A DNA stretch of 64,000 bases from Pseudonocardia alni (lineage in GTDB: Bacteria > Actinomycetota > Actinomycetes > Mycobacteriales > Pseudonocardiaceae): assembly GCF_002813375.1 (NCBI RefSeq), contig NZ_PHUJ01000003.1:2666001-2730000 (forward strand), given 5' to 3'. This document shows positions 36,052 through 44,751 of the stretch, piece after piece (within the stretch, counting starts at the first letter, position 1; every line of letters begins with the position of its first letter). Under the pieces are notes generated by a model. It saw only the letters and a program-made list of their open reading frames with translations, made no database searches and was not told where the DNA came from. The position numbers were made by a program, and so were the translations under genes.

Positions 36052-37008
36052 TCAGCGGTTGGCGGGACCACCGGGACCTGCGGGGGGCAGGTCCTCGGCT
36101 CCCAGGTCGAGAAGTTCGAGGGCGACCGCGGCCCCGATCTTCTCTGCGTCGTCCATGTCTCCGGTGGCGGAGGCGCGCACCACGTCGCCCCCCGCGATGT
36201 CCCCGATCCCCAGCGCGCCGCGCAGCGACAGCCGGTCGACCGCGCGGCCGTCGTCGTCGAGGTCGGAGACGACCTCGGCGAGCGCCCCGACGGGGGTCGT
36301 GCACTCGGCCTCCAGGCCCGCCAGCACCGCACGCTCGGCGGTGACGGCGAAGCGCACGCCGCTGTCGTCCAGCACCGCGGCCAGCACCGACACCAGATCG
36401 GTGTCGGCGGTGCGGCACTCGATCGCCAGCGCACCCTGGGCGGGGGCGGGCAGCATCTGCAGCGGGTCGATCAGCTCGTCCGCCTCGTCGACCCGGCCCA
36501 GCCGGCGCAGCCCGGCCGCCGCGATCACCACGGCGTCCAGCTCGCCGGAGCGGACCTTCCCGATCCGGGTGTCCACGTTCCCGCGGATCGGCAGCACCTC
36601 CAGGCCCTGACCGAGCGCGTGCAGCTGCACCGTCCGGCGCGGGGACCCGGTGCCGACCCGGGCACCACGGCCCAGCTCGCCGAGCACCGCACCGCCGGTG
36701 ACCAGCGCGTCGCGGACGTCCTCGCGCTCCGGGATCGCCGCGATCGTCAGCCCGTCGGGCTGTGCGCTCGGGAGGTCCTTGTACGAGTGCACCGCGACGT
36801 CGATCTCGCCCGCGTACAGCGCGTCGCGCAGCTGCGAGACGAACACCCCCACCCCGATCTGCGGGATCGGCGCCGACGACCGGTCGCCGCTGGTCGAGAT
36901 GGTGACGAGCTCGCTCGGGTGCCCGGCGGCGGTCAGCCGGTCGGCGACGGTCGTGGACTGCGCGACCGCCAGCTTCGACGGCCGCGTGCCGATCTTCAGG
37001 ACGCTCAC
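36052..37008 (-). CDS. hemC: Porphobilinogen deaminase HemC
   Basis: This 318-aa enzyme polymerises four porphobilinogens into hydroxymethylbilane. Motifs are [70 protein letters not shown] and the cofactor Cys in [16 protein letters not shown] (carries the dipyrromethane). Its start overlaps the hemA stop by 4 bp, so the two are translationally coupled. Confidence 0.97.
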   Translation of the reverse strand: MSVLKIGTRPSKLAVAQSTTVADRLTAAGHPSELVTISTSGDRSSAPIPQIGVGVFVSQLRDALYAGEIDVAVHSYKDLPSAQPDGLTIAAIPEREDVRDALVTGGAVLGELGRGARVGTGSPRRTVQLHALGQGLEVLPIRGNVDTRIGKVRSGELDAVVIAAAGLRRLGRVDEADELIDPLQMLPAPAQGALAIECRTADTDLVSVLAAVLDDSGVRFAVTAERAVLAGLEAECTTPVGALAEVVSDLDDDGRAVDRLSLRGALGIGDIAGGDVVRASATGDMDDAEKIGAAVALELLDLGAEDLPPAGPGGPANR

Positions 37009-38426
37009 GGGATCTGCTCCGGGGGACGGGACCCGATCGACGGCGTGGGGCCGAGCGGGGCGTTCAGGGCTGCGGTCACGTCGCCGCCGTCGACGCTCGC
37101 GTCGGAGCCCCGGACCGGGGCGGCGACCGCGGCGGCGGCCTGCGGGTCGAGCTCGAACAGGGTGCGCAGCGCCGCGGCGTAGCTGTCCCCGTCCGGGCCC
37201 TCGGCCAGGCGCTTCACCTGGACCGTGGGCGTGTGCAGCAGCTTGTCGACGACGCGGCGGACGGTCCTCGAGAGCTCCTCGCGGACGTGGCCGTCCAGAT
37301 CGGGCAGCCGGGAGTCCAGGCGCAGCAGCTCGGCGTCGACGACCTCCGAGGCGCGCCGGCGCAGGGCGGTGACCGTCGGCGTGACCTCGGCCGAGCGCTG
37401 CCCGGCCAGGTACTGCTGGGCCTCGGCGTCGACCATCGTCTGGGCCGCGGCGACGGAGCCGCCGTCGGCGGTGTCGAGCAGCCGACGCTGCAGGGTGATG
37501 AGGTCGACCATGCGCACGCCGGCCAGCTCACCGACGGCCGGGTCGACGTCACGCGGCAGGCCCAGGTCGCACACGACCAGGGGTGAGGTGCGACCGGTCA
37601 GCGCCTCGGCGACCGGGGCCACGTCGACGACGTGCCCGATGGCGCCGGTACAGGCCAGCATCAGGTCGGCGTCGCGCAGCTCGTCGGCCAGGGAGTCCAT
37701 CGGCGCGTAGCGCGCGGTGGTGCCCTGCTCGGCGTGCTCGAGGACCTTCTCCACGAGCCGCTCGCCGCGCTCGGCCGAGCGGTTCAGCACGACGATCTCG
37801 CCCGCCCCGGCACGACGCAGGTGCGCGGCGGCCAGCGCGCCCATCGCCCCGGCGCCGACGATCACGGCGCGGGTGCCGCCCAGGCCGACGCCGCCGAGCT
37901 CACGGTCGGCGTCGCGCAGTGCCTCGGACACCACCGAGGCGCCCGCCTCGTCGATGCCGGTCCCGGCGTGCACCCGCTTGCCGACGCGCAGAGCCTGCTG
38001 CACCAGCTCGTGCAGGACCTTGCCGACGGCGCCCGCGGCGTCCGCGGCCGCGTAGGCGCCGCGCAGCTGGCCGAGGATCTGCGACTCGCCGACCACCATC
38101 GAGTCCAGGCCCGCCGCCAGCGCGAACAGGTGCTGGACCGCGGAGCCCGCATAGTGCACGAACAGGTGCTCGGACAGCTCGCCGATGGGGAACCCGGCGT
38201 GGGTGCCGAGGACGTCGGTGACGTCGCCGAGGCCGCCGTGGAACGCGTCCACGACCGCGCAGATCTCGATCCGGTTGCACGTGGAGAGGACGACCGCCTC
38301 CTCGACGTGCGTGCGGTCGAGCATCTCCTCGAGAAGCTTGGACACGTCACCCGGAGCGACCGCGAGGCGCTCCAGCACCTCGACCGGCGCGCTGCGGTGC
38401 GACAGGCCGACCACGAGGACGCTCAT
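37005..38426 (-). CDS. hemA: Glutamyl-tRNA reductase HemA
   Basis: This 473-aa protein makes glutamate-1-semialdehyde from glutamyl-tRNA with NADPH, the first committed step of heme. Motifs are [25 protein letters not shown] (catalytic Cys), [13 protein letters not shown], the NADPH loop [14 protein letters not shown] and [11 protein letters not shown]. The C-terminal dimerisation helix region is followed by an extra ~40-residue Ala/Pro-rich tail. It starts 5 bp after the rex stop. The rex-hemA-hemC-hemD order matches Streptomyces coelicolor. Confidence 0.97.
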   Translation of the reverse strand: MSVLVVGLSHRSAPVEVLERLAVAPGDVSKLLEEMLDRTHVEEAVVLSTCNRIEICAVVDAFHGGLGDVTDVLGTHAGFPIGELSEHLFVHYAGSAVQHLFALAAGLDSMVVGESQILGQLRGAYAAADAAGAVGKVLHELVQQALRVGKRVHAGTGIDEAGASVVSEALRDADRELGGVGLGGTRAVIVGAGAMGALAAAHLRRAGAGEIVVLNRSAERGERLVEKVLEHAEQGTTARYAPMDSLADELRDADLMLACTGAIGHVVDVAPVAEALTGRTSPLVVCDLGLPRDVDPAVGELAGVRMVDLITLQRRLLDTADGGSVAAAQTMVDAEAQQYLAGQRSAEVTPTVTALRRRASEVVDAELLRLDSRLPDLDGHVREELSRTVRRVVDKLLHTPTVQVKRLAEGPDGDSYAAALRTLFELDPQAAAAVAAPVRGSDASVDGGDVTAALNAPLGPTPSIGSRPPEQIP

Positions 38427-38430
38427 GGCT

Positions 38431-39159
38431 CTACGACACCACCGATTCGTTCGTCTTGTCCGTCACCGCGGCGGCACCGGTGTGCCGTCGCGCCACGTGG
38501 AACGCGAGGACCTGCAGTTCGACCGACAGGTCCACCTTGCGGACCTCGACGTCGTCCGGGACCGTCAGCAGCACCGGAGCGAAGTTGAGGATGGACTGCA
38601 CACCGGCCGCCACGAGCAGGTCGCAGACCTTCTGGGCCGCCGGGCCCGGCGTCGCGATCATCCCGATGGTGACGCCGCCACCGGCGCACACCTCGGGGAT
38701 CTCGCGCACGTGCCGCACCCGGATGCCGTTGATCTCGCTGCCGACGAGGTCGTCGTCGACGTCGAACAGGGTGCTGACCGGGAAGCCGCGGCCGGCGAAG
38801 CCGGTGTAGCCGGCCAGGGCGTGGCCCAGGTTGCCGACGCCGACCAGCGCGACCGACTGCCGGTGGTCCATGCCCAGCTCGCCCTGCAGCCGTCCCTGCA
38901 GCGAGGTGACGTCGTAGCCGACGCCGCGCACCCCGTAGGAACCCAGGTAGGACAGGTCCTTGCGGAGCTTGGCCGAGTTGACCCCGGAGGCACCGGCGAG
39001 CTCCTCGGACGACACCGTCTCGACGCCGGCCTCGCGCAGCTCGCCGAGCACCCGCAGGTACACCGCGAGCCGGGACACGGTGGCCTCCGGCACCGGGCGC
39101 GCGGGGCGCTCGCCGTTGCCGTCGGGCGCGGCGGCACCGGACTCGGGCGGCAGGGTCAC
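38431..39159 (-). CDS. rex: Redox-sensing transcriptional repressor Rex
   Basis: This 242-aa protein has an N-terminal winged helix ([54 protein letters not shown]) and a C-terminal Rossmann NAD(H) domain ([28 protein letters not shown]). Rex leaves DNA when NADH rises and so lifts repression of respiratory genes. GTG 39159 has AGGAGG nearby. It heads the rex-hemACD operon, with a Rex operator about 270 bp upstream, which indicates autoregulation and redox control of heme synthesis. Confidence 0.95.
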   Translation of the reverse strand: MTLPPESGAAAPDGNGERPARPVPEATVSRLAVYLRVLGELREAGVETVSSEELAGASGVNSAKLRKDLSYLGSYGVRGVGYDVTSLQGRLQGELGMDHRQSVALVGVGNLGHALAGYTGFAGRGFPVSTLFDVDDDLVGSEINGIRVRHVREIPEVCAGGGVTIGMIATPGPAAQKVCDLLVAAGVQSILNFAPVLLTVPDDVEVRKVDLSVELQVLAFHVARRHTGAAAVTDKTNESVVS

Positions 39160-39426
39160 GGGCCGTCCTCCTCGGGCGTCGGTCGCGGGCGGCCGGGTCC
39201 CGGTGCCCGCTCCTGCTCGCGGGGGCTTGATCCGCGGGCGGTCGGTCATCGAAACCGGGCGTGCTCCGGTCGGGGGTGTGCAGGTGCCGGTCACCGGCGC
39301 GCTCGTGGCACGCCCGCTCACCGGCCGGACGGGCCGGTCGGGCTGCGGACGGACGAGGCCCGGCGTTCCCGGCGCCGCGGAGGCACCGTGCCACCGGGTC
39401 CGGCGACGGGAACCCACGGTAGCCGC

Positions 39427-39444
39427 TTGTGAAGGCACGCACAA
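39427..39444. promoter_or_regulatory. Rex operator (ROP)
   Basis: TTGTGAAGGCACGCACAA matches the Rex consensus TTGTGAA-N4-TTCACAA at 12 of 14 defined positions; only the TT of the right half is changed (CG). It lies upstream of rex itself, as in Streptomyces. Confidence 0.8.
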
Positions 39445-39643
39445 AGTTGCGATCTTGGTCCTCTCCGTGCTCGGCCCGGGCCCCTGACCTGGAACTACCG
39501 GTGATCGACGGGCAGGAACCGCTCATCGTGCGACGAGTGCCACGTCGTTCTCCACGACACCACCGTCACGCATACCGTGCGACCACCCGTGACGCACCTC
39601 TCCGCCCGGGACGGCGCGACGAGGCCCAGGTCACGGTCCCTCG

Positions 39644-39665
39644 GGTCACCGCTTCTCAGGTGACC
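39644..39665 (-). terminator. Hairpin after the molybdopterin oxidoreductase gene
   Basis: GGTCACC (39644-39650) pairs perfectly with GGTGACC (39659-39665) across an 8-nt loop, 5 bp beyond the stop codon. Two further GGTCAC copies flank it, giving alternative pairings. Confidence 0.5.
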
Positions 39666-39670
39666 GCCGT

Positions 39671-41356
39671 TCAGGTCACCGTGACGGTGCGGGTCGGCCG
39701 GCCGGTCGCCGCGCCCGGCAGCGGGGAGCGGCGCTCGGCGGTCTGGACGACGCCGTCGCCGTCGGTGGCGCGGCACACCAGGGTGTACCCGCCCGGCGGC
39801 AGGTCCAGCTCGGCGCGCCACTGCCGCCAGGTGGCCCCGCCGGACGGGACCGGCGCGAGCTCCGCGGTGACCCAGGACCCGGCCGCGCCCCCGTCCTGCA
39901 CCCCGACCTCGACCCGGCGGATCCCCCGGGGCACCGCCCAGGCGGAGCCGGTGACCACGACCCGGCCGGCGGGCACGCTCGCGTACGAGGCGGGCGACTC
40001 GATCCGCGCGGCGGTCTCCATCGGCCCGGGCGGCGCCCACCCGCGGTCGCGCCAGTAGTCGGCGCGGGCGGCGAAGGTGGTGAACTCGATGTCGGTGACC
40101 CACTTGGTGGCCGAGACGTAGCCGTAGAGCCCGGGGACGACGATCCGCACCGGGAAGCCGTGCTCGGGCGGCAGCGCGACCGGGCCGTCCGGTCCGGCCA
40201 TCGCGACCGCGAGCAGCGCACCGCGGGCGGGGTCGAGCAGCAGCGACGACGGGCTGCCCGCCGTCCAGCCGTCGGTGGAGGTGGACAGCGCCTGGTCCGT
40301 CGCCGGGTCGGGCGCGGCGGCCGCGAGCAGCGGCGCGAGCTCCACCCCGGTGAACCGGGTGGTGGACACGAGGTCCCCGCCGACGTCGTTGGAGACGCAC
40401 GCCATCGTCACCCAGCGTTCGACGAGCGGGCGGGCCAGCAGGTCGTCGAGGGTGAGGGTGAGCTCGCGCCCGACCCGCCCGTGCACCCGCAGGCTCCACG
40501 ACGCCGGGTCGACCGACGGGACCCGCAGCGCGGTGTCGATCCGGTAGAAGTCGTCGACGGCGGTGGTGAACGCGGCCGCGCCCGGCACCTGCGCTCCGGC
40601 GGGCAGCGCCGGGGCGGGCGCGATGCGGCCCTGCGCGGCGAGCGTCCGGATCCGGGCGGTGAGCGCGTCGCGTTCGGGCCCGATCCGGCCCGAGGGCAGC
40701 AGGGGCGCGGCGACCGCGGCCCCGGTGCCCAGCACGACCCCGCCCGCCCCCGCCAGCGCGGTGGTGCGCAGGAACCGCCGCCGGGTCAGCGACGACCGGA
40801 CGGGCCGCCCGTCGGGCAGCGTCCCGTCCGCGGTCGGGGCGGGGATCCGGGCCGCCAGCGCGTGCAGCCTCCGGAAGACCGTCACCGCGACGACGGCCGC
40901 GGCACCCGCCGGCACCATGTCGAGCTGACCGGCGCCCGACGCCGTCGCCGCGGCGACGACACCCAGCAGCCCGAGCGCCGCGAGCCCCCACGCCCCCGGC
41001 CACGGCGAGCGGCGCGACAGCGCGCCGAGCCCGGCCGCGGCCAGGGCCAGGACCACCAGCACCCCGGCGACGACGGTGTGACGGCTGCCGATCCCGGCCC
41101 CGACGGTCGCCGCGCCGGCCAGCGCGGGCGGGGTGAGCGCCACGACCTGCTCGGCGACGGCGTTCACCGGCCCGGCGGCCGGGGCGACCAGCAGCGCGAG
41201 CGCCTGCCCCGCACCGACGCCCAGGGCGGCCGCGGCGAGCCCGGCCAGGGCGGTGCGGGCAGCCGGTGCGGTGCGGACCGGCGGGCGGACCGCGTCCGGG
41301 GCCCCGCCGGCCGGACCGTCCGAGGCCGCGACCGGACCGTCGGGGTCCGGGCTCAC
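39671..41356 (-). CDS. Membrane-anchored molybdopterin-dependent (sulfite oxidase-type) oxidoreductase
   Basis: This is 561 aa. The N-terminal ~170 residues hold about five membrane helices. A twin-arginine-like LTRRRFLRTTALAGAGGVV at about 190 leads into the external part. The sulfite-oxidase Mo-binding domain follows, with the Mo-ligating Cys in VERWVTMACVSNDVGG and GFPVRIVVPGLYGYVSATKW, then an Ig-like Mo-co dimerisation domain. It resembles YedY/sulfite oxidase-like proteins that repair methionine sulfoxide or oxidise sulfite; the substrate is unknown. GTG 41356 overlaps the glutaredoxin-like stop by 4 bp. Confidence 0.9.
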   Translation of the reverse strand: MSPDPDGPVAASDGPAGGAPDAVRPPVRTAPAARTALAGLAAAALGVGAGQALALLVAPAAGPVNAVAEQVVALTPPALAGAATVGAGIGSRHTVVAGVLVVLALAAAGLGALSRRSPWPGAWGLAALGLLGVVAAATASGAGQLDMVPAGAAAVVAVTVFRRLHALAARIPAPTADGTLPDGRPVRSSLTRRRFLRTTALAGAGGVVLGTGAAVAAPLLPSGRIGPERDALTARIRTLAAQGRIAPAPALPAGAQVPGAAAFTTAVDDFYRIDTALRVPSVDPASWSLRVHGRVGRELTLTLDDLLARPLVERWVTMACVSNDVGGDLVSTTRFTGVELAPLLAAAAPDPATDQALSTSTDGWTAGSPSSLLLDPARGALLAVAMAGPDGPVALPPEHGFPVRIVVPGLYGYVSATKWVTDIEFTTFAARADYWRDRGWAPPGPMETAARIESPASYASVPAGRVVVTGSAWAVPRGIRRVEVGVQDGGAAGSWVTAELAPVPSGGATWRQWRAELDLPPGGYTLVCRATDGDGVVQTAERRSPLPGAATGRPTRTVTVT

Positions 41357-41589
41357 GGCCGGGCCAGGTCCGCGCGCAGGCGCTCCTCGTCCACCCGGAA
41401 CGAGTCGTGCTCACGACCGTCGAGCAGCACCACCGGCACCTGGTCGCCGTACTCGGCGCGCAGCTCGTCGTCGGAGTCGACGTCGACGGTGTCCCAGCCG
41501 GTGCCGGTCTCGGCGCACACCCGGGCCAGCACCTCGGCGGCGTCGTCGCACAGGTGGCAGCCCACCCGGGTCAGCAGTCGTACGCGCAT
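41353..41589 (-). CDS. Glutaredoxin-like (DUF836) small thiol protein
   Basis: This 78-aa protein has an early CXXC motif (LLTRVGCHLCDDAAEVL) and the cis-Pro segment DQVPVVLLDG, the pattern of thioredoxin-fold DUF836/glutaredoxin-like proteins. It has a likely disulfide or thiol-transfer role in the cytosol. It lies 1 bp after the acyl-CoA ligase stop and overlaps the oxidoreductase start. A similar gene (Rv0508, from memory) lies next to hemA in mycobacteria. Confidence 0.9.
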   Translation of the reverse strand: MRVRLLTRVGCHLCDDAAEVLARVCAETGTGWDTVDVDSDDELRAEYGDQVPVVLLDGREHDSFRVDEERLRADLARP

Positions 41590-41590
41590 C

Positions 41591-43207
41591 TCACATCCTC
41601 GCCAGTGTCCTTCGGGCGATCTTGCCCGTCGGGGTGCGGGGCAGCTCGTCGGCGAAGGCGACGACCGCGGGCCGCTTGAACCGGGCGAGCCGGGCCGCGC
41701 AGTGCGCGGCGACCGTCTCCTCGGTGAGCTCGGCGCCCGCGACCGGCACGATCACGGCCTTGACCGCGGCGCCGGTCCGGTCGTCGGGCACCCCGACGAC
41801 GGCGACCTCGGCCACCGCGTCCAGCTCGGCGACGACCTGCTCCACCTCGCGCGGGTAGACGTTGAAGCCGTTGACGATGACCAGGTCCGAGGACCGGTCG
41901 ACGAGGTGCAGGTCGCCGTCGGTGTCGAGGTAGCCGACGTCGGCGGTGACGAACCAGCCGTCCTCGCCCGGGCCGCCGGAGCCGTCGGGCCAGTAGCCGG
42001 AGAACAGGTTCGGCCCGCGCACCGCGATCAGTCCGGTGTCGTCGGACGGGTCGGAGCCGTCGTCGTAGTCCAAGTCGTCCAGCGGGTCCGCACCGCGCGG
42101 CTCGGGCTCCGGCGCGGGCCTGCGCTCCATCGCCTGCCCGTCGGCATCGACCAGGCGCAGCTCGACGCCGGGCAGCACCTGCCCGACCGAGCCGGGCTTG
42201 GCCGGCCGGCCCAGGTCGTTGCTGGTGACGACGGGCCCGCCCTCGGTGAGGCCGTAACCCTCGTGCAGGTCCAGCCCGCTCGCCGCGCGGAAGTCCGCGA
42301 GCCAGCCCGCGGGCAGCGGCGCCCCGCCGGAGGTGCACAGCCGTACCCCGGCCATCGCGGCGCGCAGCCGCTCCGGGCCGAGGTCGAGCAGCATCCGGAA
42401 CATCGACGGCACCCCGGCGACGACGCTGACCCGCTCCTCGACGACCGTCTCGACCAGCCGGTCCGGGGAGAACCGGCCGGGCAGCACGACGGTCGCGCCG
42501 GTCCAGCAGACCTGCAGCAGCCCGGCGGCGAGGCCGTAGACGTGGAACAGGGGCAGCGCCAGCAGGACCCGGTCGACGCCGTTCACCGGCGCCGGGCGGA
42601 GCGCACCCGCCTGCTCGCGGTTGGCCAGCAGCGCGCGGTGCGACAGCTGTACCCCGCGCGGGCGCCCGGTGGTGCCGGAGGTGAACACGACCAGCGCGAT
42701 GCGCTCGGGGTCGGCGGGAGCCCGGCCGACCGGGGCGTCCGGGACCGGGGCGGCCAGGTCCGGCGGGCCCAGCAGCGTCGCGCCGACGCCCTCGGCGCAG
42801 CCGGCCGCGACGGCGTCGTCGGGCCGGGCGACGACCGCGACCGGCCGGGCCTGGTCGAGCACGACCTCGAGCTCGCGGGTCACCGAGCCCGCGCCGAACG
42901 GTACGACGACCGCGTCGGCCCGCAGCGCGCCGAACAGGGCCACGCAGTAGCCGGCGCCGTCGGGCAGCCCGATCGCGACCCGGTCGCCGTGGCGGACGCC
43001 CGCCGCACGCAGCCGGGCGGCCTCGGCGGAGACCGCGGCGTCGAACGCCGACCAGGTCAGCGTGAGCGGCGCCGCGCCGGACAGGTCACGGACGGCGTCG
43101 TGGCCCGGACGCTCGGAGGCGTTGCGCGCCACCAGGTCGGCGAGGTGGGTGGGCCGGTCGGGACGGTGGCCCGGCACGGGGTCGGAACTCGGCACGGCGG
43201 TCTCCAT
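41591..43207 (-). CDS. AMP-dependent acyl-CoA synthetase (long-chain fatty acid-CoA ligase-like)
   Basis: This 538-aa ANL enzyme has the P-loop LVVFTSGTTGRPRGVQLSH, YGLTEGGPVV, GWFVTADVGYLDTDG, the hinge DRSSDLVIVNGFNVYPREVE and the catalytic Lys in TPTGKIARRTLARM. It activates a carboxylic acid as its CoA thioester. A 35-residue acidic insert (about 355-390, DDLDYDDGSDPSDD) is unusual. It leads the operon with the glutaredoxin-like and molybdopterin genes and is divergent from the sigma factor gene. Confidence 0.9.
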   Translation of the reverse strand: METAVPSSDPVPGHRPDRPTHLADLVARNASERPGHDAVRDLSGAAPLTLTWSAFDAAVSAEAARLRAAGVRHGDRVAIGLPDGAGYCVALFGALRADAVVVPFGAGSVTRELEVVLDQARPVAVVARPDDAVAAGCAEGVGATLLGPPDLAAPVPDAPVGRAPADPERIALVVFTSGTTGRPRGVQLSHRALLANREQAGALRPAPVNGVDRVLLALPLFHVYGLAAGLLQVCWTGATVVLPGRFSPDRLVETVVEERVSVVAGVPSMFRMLLDLGPERLRAAMAGVRLCTSGGAPLPAGWLADFRAASGLDLHEGYGLTEGGPVVTSNDLGRPAKPGSVGQVLPGVELRLVDADGQAMERRPAPEPEPRGADPLDDLDYDDGSDPSDDTGLIAVRGPNLFSGYWPDGSGGPGEDGWFVTADVGYLDTDGDLHLVDRSSDLVIVNGFNVYPREVEQVVAELDAVAEVAVVGVPDDRTGAAVKAVIVPVAGAELTEETVAAHCAARLARFKRPAVVAFADELPRTPTGKIARRTLARM

Positions 43208-43766
43208 CCTCGGACCCGCCGGGGCGGGGTCGGCTCATCGGCACGCGTCGCCGTCAGTGTTCCAAACCCGGCCACGACCGTCGTGTCCCGAGGGACCGCT
43301 CACCGCTGTGTACGCCACGTGTCGATTCGGACACGCTTCGCGCACGGTTCGTCCACCGCGCGTATCGGGCCGCTCGCCGGAACGGCACGCGACGAGAGGC
43401 GGCGAGTGCGTTGCGCCACTCGACAGACGTCTATGCTCCGCCGCTACATGAAGTTCAACGCGTGAACCGCCGGTTCGTCGCGCGACTCACCCGAGGGAGT
43501 GGCATGCAGCTCGACGCCAGCGCGCCACGGCGCACACCGCGCCGCGCCGCGCGGGACGCGCCGGCGGTCCCCGCCGGCCGGGTCGCCCGCCGAGCCGTAC
43601 CCCGTCCGACCCCCCGGGATCCATGACCCGGCCGATGCGACCGCACCGCCTGCTCCGACAGCAGCGCTCCGAGACCATCCCCGAGACCGTCCGTCCGAAC
43701 CGGGCCCCCGAACCCGGCCAGGACAGACCCGACACCGTCCGCCCCCAGCCGGACGGGGAGGTGTCC
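43208..43766. other. Divergent promoter and leader region upstream of the bldN-like gene
   Basis: The stretch contains a candidate promoter TTGCGC (43411-43416) and TATGCT (43432-43437) with 15-bp spacing, pointing to the sigma gene. A possible 40-codon leader frame runs 43504-43626 (GAGGGAG before ATG; Arg/Pro-rich product) and its stop overlaps ATG 43623, the alternative sigma start. There is weak evidence that the leader is translated. Confidence 0.45.
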
Positions 43767-44561
43767 GTGACTTCAGCGACCTCTGCACCGTCCCAGCCGA
43801 CGGGGCCGATCGCGTCCGCTCCCCTGGTCGACGCTCCCCCCACGTACCCCGCAGGCCCCGCCCTACACCGCCCGGACGGCCGGACCACCCGGTCGGGTCC
43901 GCCCGGCCGTACCGAGCAGGACATGCCGATGCCACGACAGGCACCGCAGATCTCGCAGGAGCTGCAGCGCCCGGAGGCCGACCCGGCCGACGAGGCCGCC
44001 CGCGCCGTCGAGGACGCGAACAGCTCCTGGGCCCTGGTCGAGGCCTGCCAGGCCGGCGACGCGGCCGCGTTCGGCGAGCTCTACGAGCGCTACCACGACG
44101 TGGTCTACCGGTACGTGCTGTTCCGGATGGGCGACCGGTCCTTCGCCGAGGACGTGACACAGGAGACCTTCGTCCGGGCACTGCGCCGGATCTCCTCGGT
44201 CAGCTACCAGGGCCGTGACATCGGGGCCTGGTTCGTCACCATCGCCCGAAACCTGATCTTCGACTACGTCAAGTCCAGCCGGTTCCGGCTGGAGCAGACG
44301 ACCTCGGAGATCGTCGAGCTGTCGCCCAGCACCGGTGGTCCCGAGCAGCAGGTGCTCGACATGGCCACCAACGACGAGCTGCTGGCCTCGATCGCCAAGC
44401 TCAACTCCGACCAGCGCGAATGCATCCAGTACCGGTTCCTCAAGGGCCTGTCGGTCGCCGAGACCGCCGAGCTGATGGACCGCAACGAGGGTGCGGTCAA
44501 GGCGCTGCAGCACCGCGCGGTGCGTCGTCTGGCGCAGCTCCTCCCGGACGGTCTGCGGTGA
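43767..44561 (+). CDS. bldN: ECF sigma factor, BldN-like
   Basis: This is 264 aa from GTG 43767, which has GGGGAGG five bases upstream; ATG 43623 would give 312 aa. Sigma-2 runs about 88-165 (SWALVEACQAGDAAAFGELY, DVTQETFVRALRRI, GRDIGAWFVTIARNLIFDYV) and sigma-4 about 205-260 (LNSDQRECIQYRFLKGLSVA, AELMDRNEGAVKALQHRAVR). The KSSRFRLEQTTSEI linker and RFLKGLSVAETAELM match Streptomyces BldN. The roughly 86-residue Pro-rich extension before sigma-2 recalls the BldN pro-sequence, which is removed by proteolysis. The next gene looks like its anti-sigma factor RsbN. Confidence 0.85.
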   Translation: MTSATSAPSQPTGPIASAPLVDAPPTYPAGPALHRPDGRTTRSGPPGRTEQDMPMPRQAPQISQELQRPEADPADEAARAVEDANSSWALVEACQAGDAAAFGELYERYHDVVYRYVLFRMGDRSFAEDVTQETFVRALRRISSVSYQGRDIGAWFVTIARNLIFDYVKSSRFRLEQTTSEIVELSPSTGGPEQQVLDMATNDELLASIAKLNSDQRECIQYRFLKGLSVAETAELMDRNEGAVKALQHRAVRRLAQLLPDGLR

Positions 44562-44652
44562 GCGGGTCTGCCGCCGGATCAGCCGGAACGCGAGAGGGTG
44601 TGTCGATCACTGCGCCGAACGCACTACTCGATGCGGTGAACGGTTTGAAGGC

Positions 44653-44680
44653 CGTAACCTCGTCCGCAGTCGGTCGTTGT
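44653..44680 (+). promoter_or_regulatory. Candidate sigma-BldN-dependent promoter
   Basis: CGTAAC (44653-44658), a 16-bp spacer, then CGTTGT (44675-44680). This matches the sigma-BldN/AdsA consensus CGTAAC-N16-CGTTGA (from memory) except for the last base. RNA would start near 44686-44690, about 60 bases before the rsbN-like ATG. It lies in the sigma/anti-sigma gap, as the BldN-dependent rsbN promoter does in Streptomyces. Confidence 0.72.
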
Positions 44681-44751
44681 ACAGACCGGCGTGCACTGAC
44701 GGCGCCACACGCGCCGACGAGCAGCGCGAGACTGCAGTGAGGACGGACGGC

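Larger units (their letters stand above)
39160..39670. other. 511-bp regulatory region upstream of rex
   Basis: There is no supportable gene. It carries a Rex operator (39427-39444), a terminator for the upstream oxidoreductase gene (39644-39665) and GC-rich sequence with long frames but no ribosome site or conserved product. The long distance from operator to rex GTG (about 270 bp) suggests a long 5' leader or an additional promoter. Confidence 0.6.

Noticed and set aside
41353-41589. Reading the 78-aa thiol protein as a ribonucleotide-reductase glutaredoxin (NrdH)
   Set aside because: The CHLC motif and spacing fit DUF836-like proteins and no nrd genes are nearby.
43318-43335. Operator CGTGTC-N6-GACACG before the acyl-CoA ligase gene
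   Set aside because: Only a 6-bp inverted repeat in a very GC-rich gap; too weak to call.
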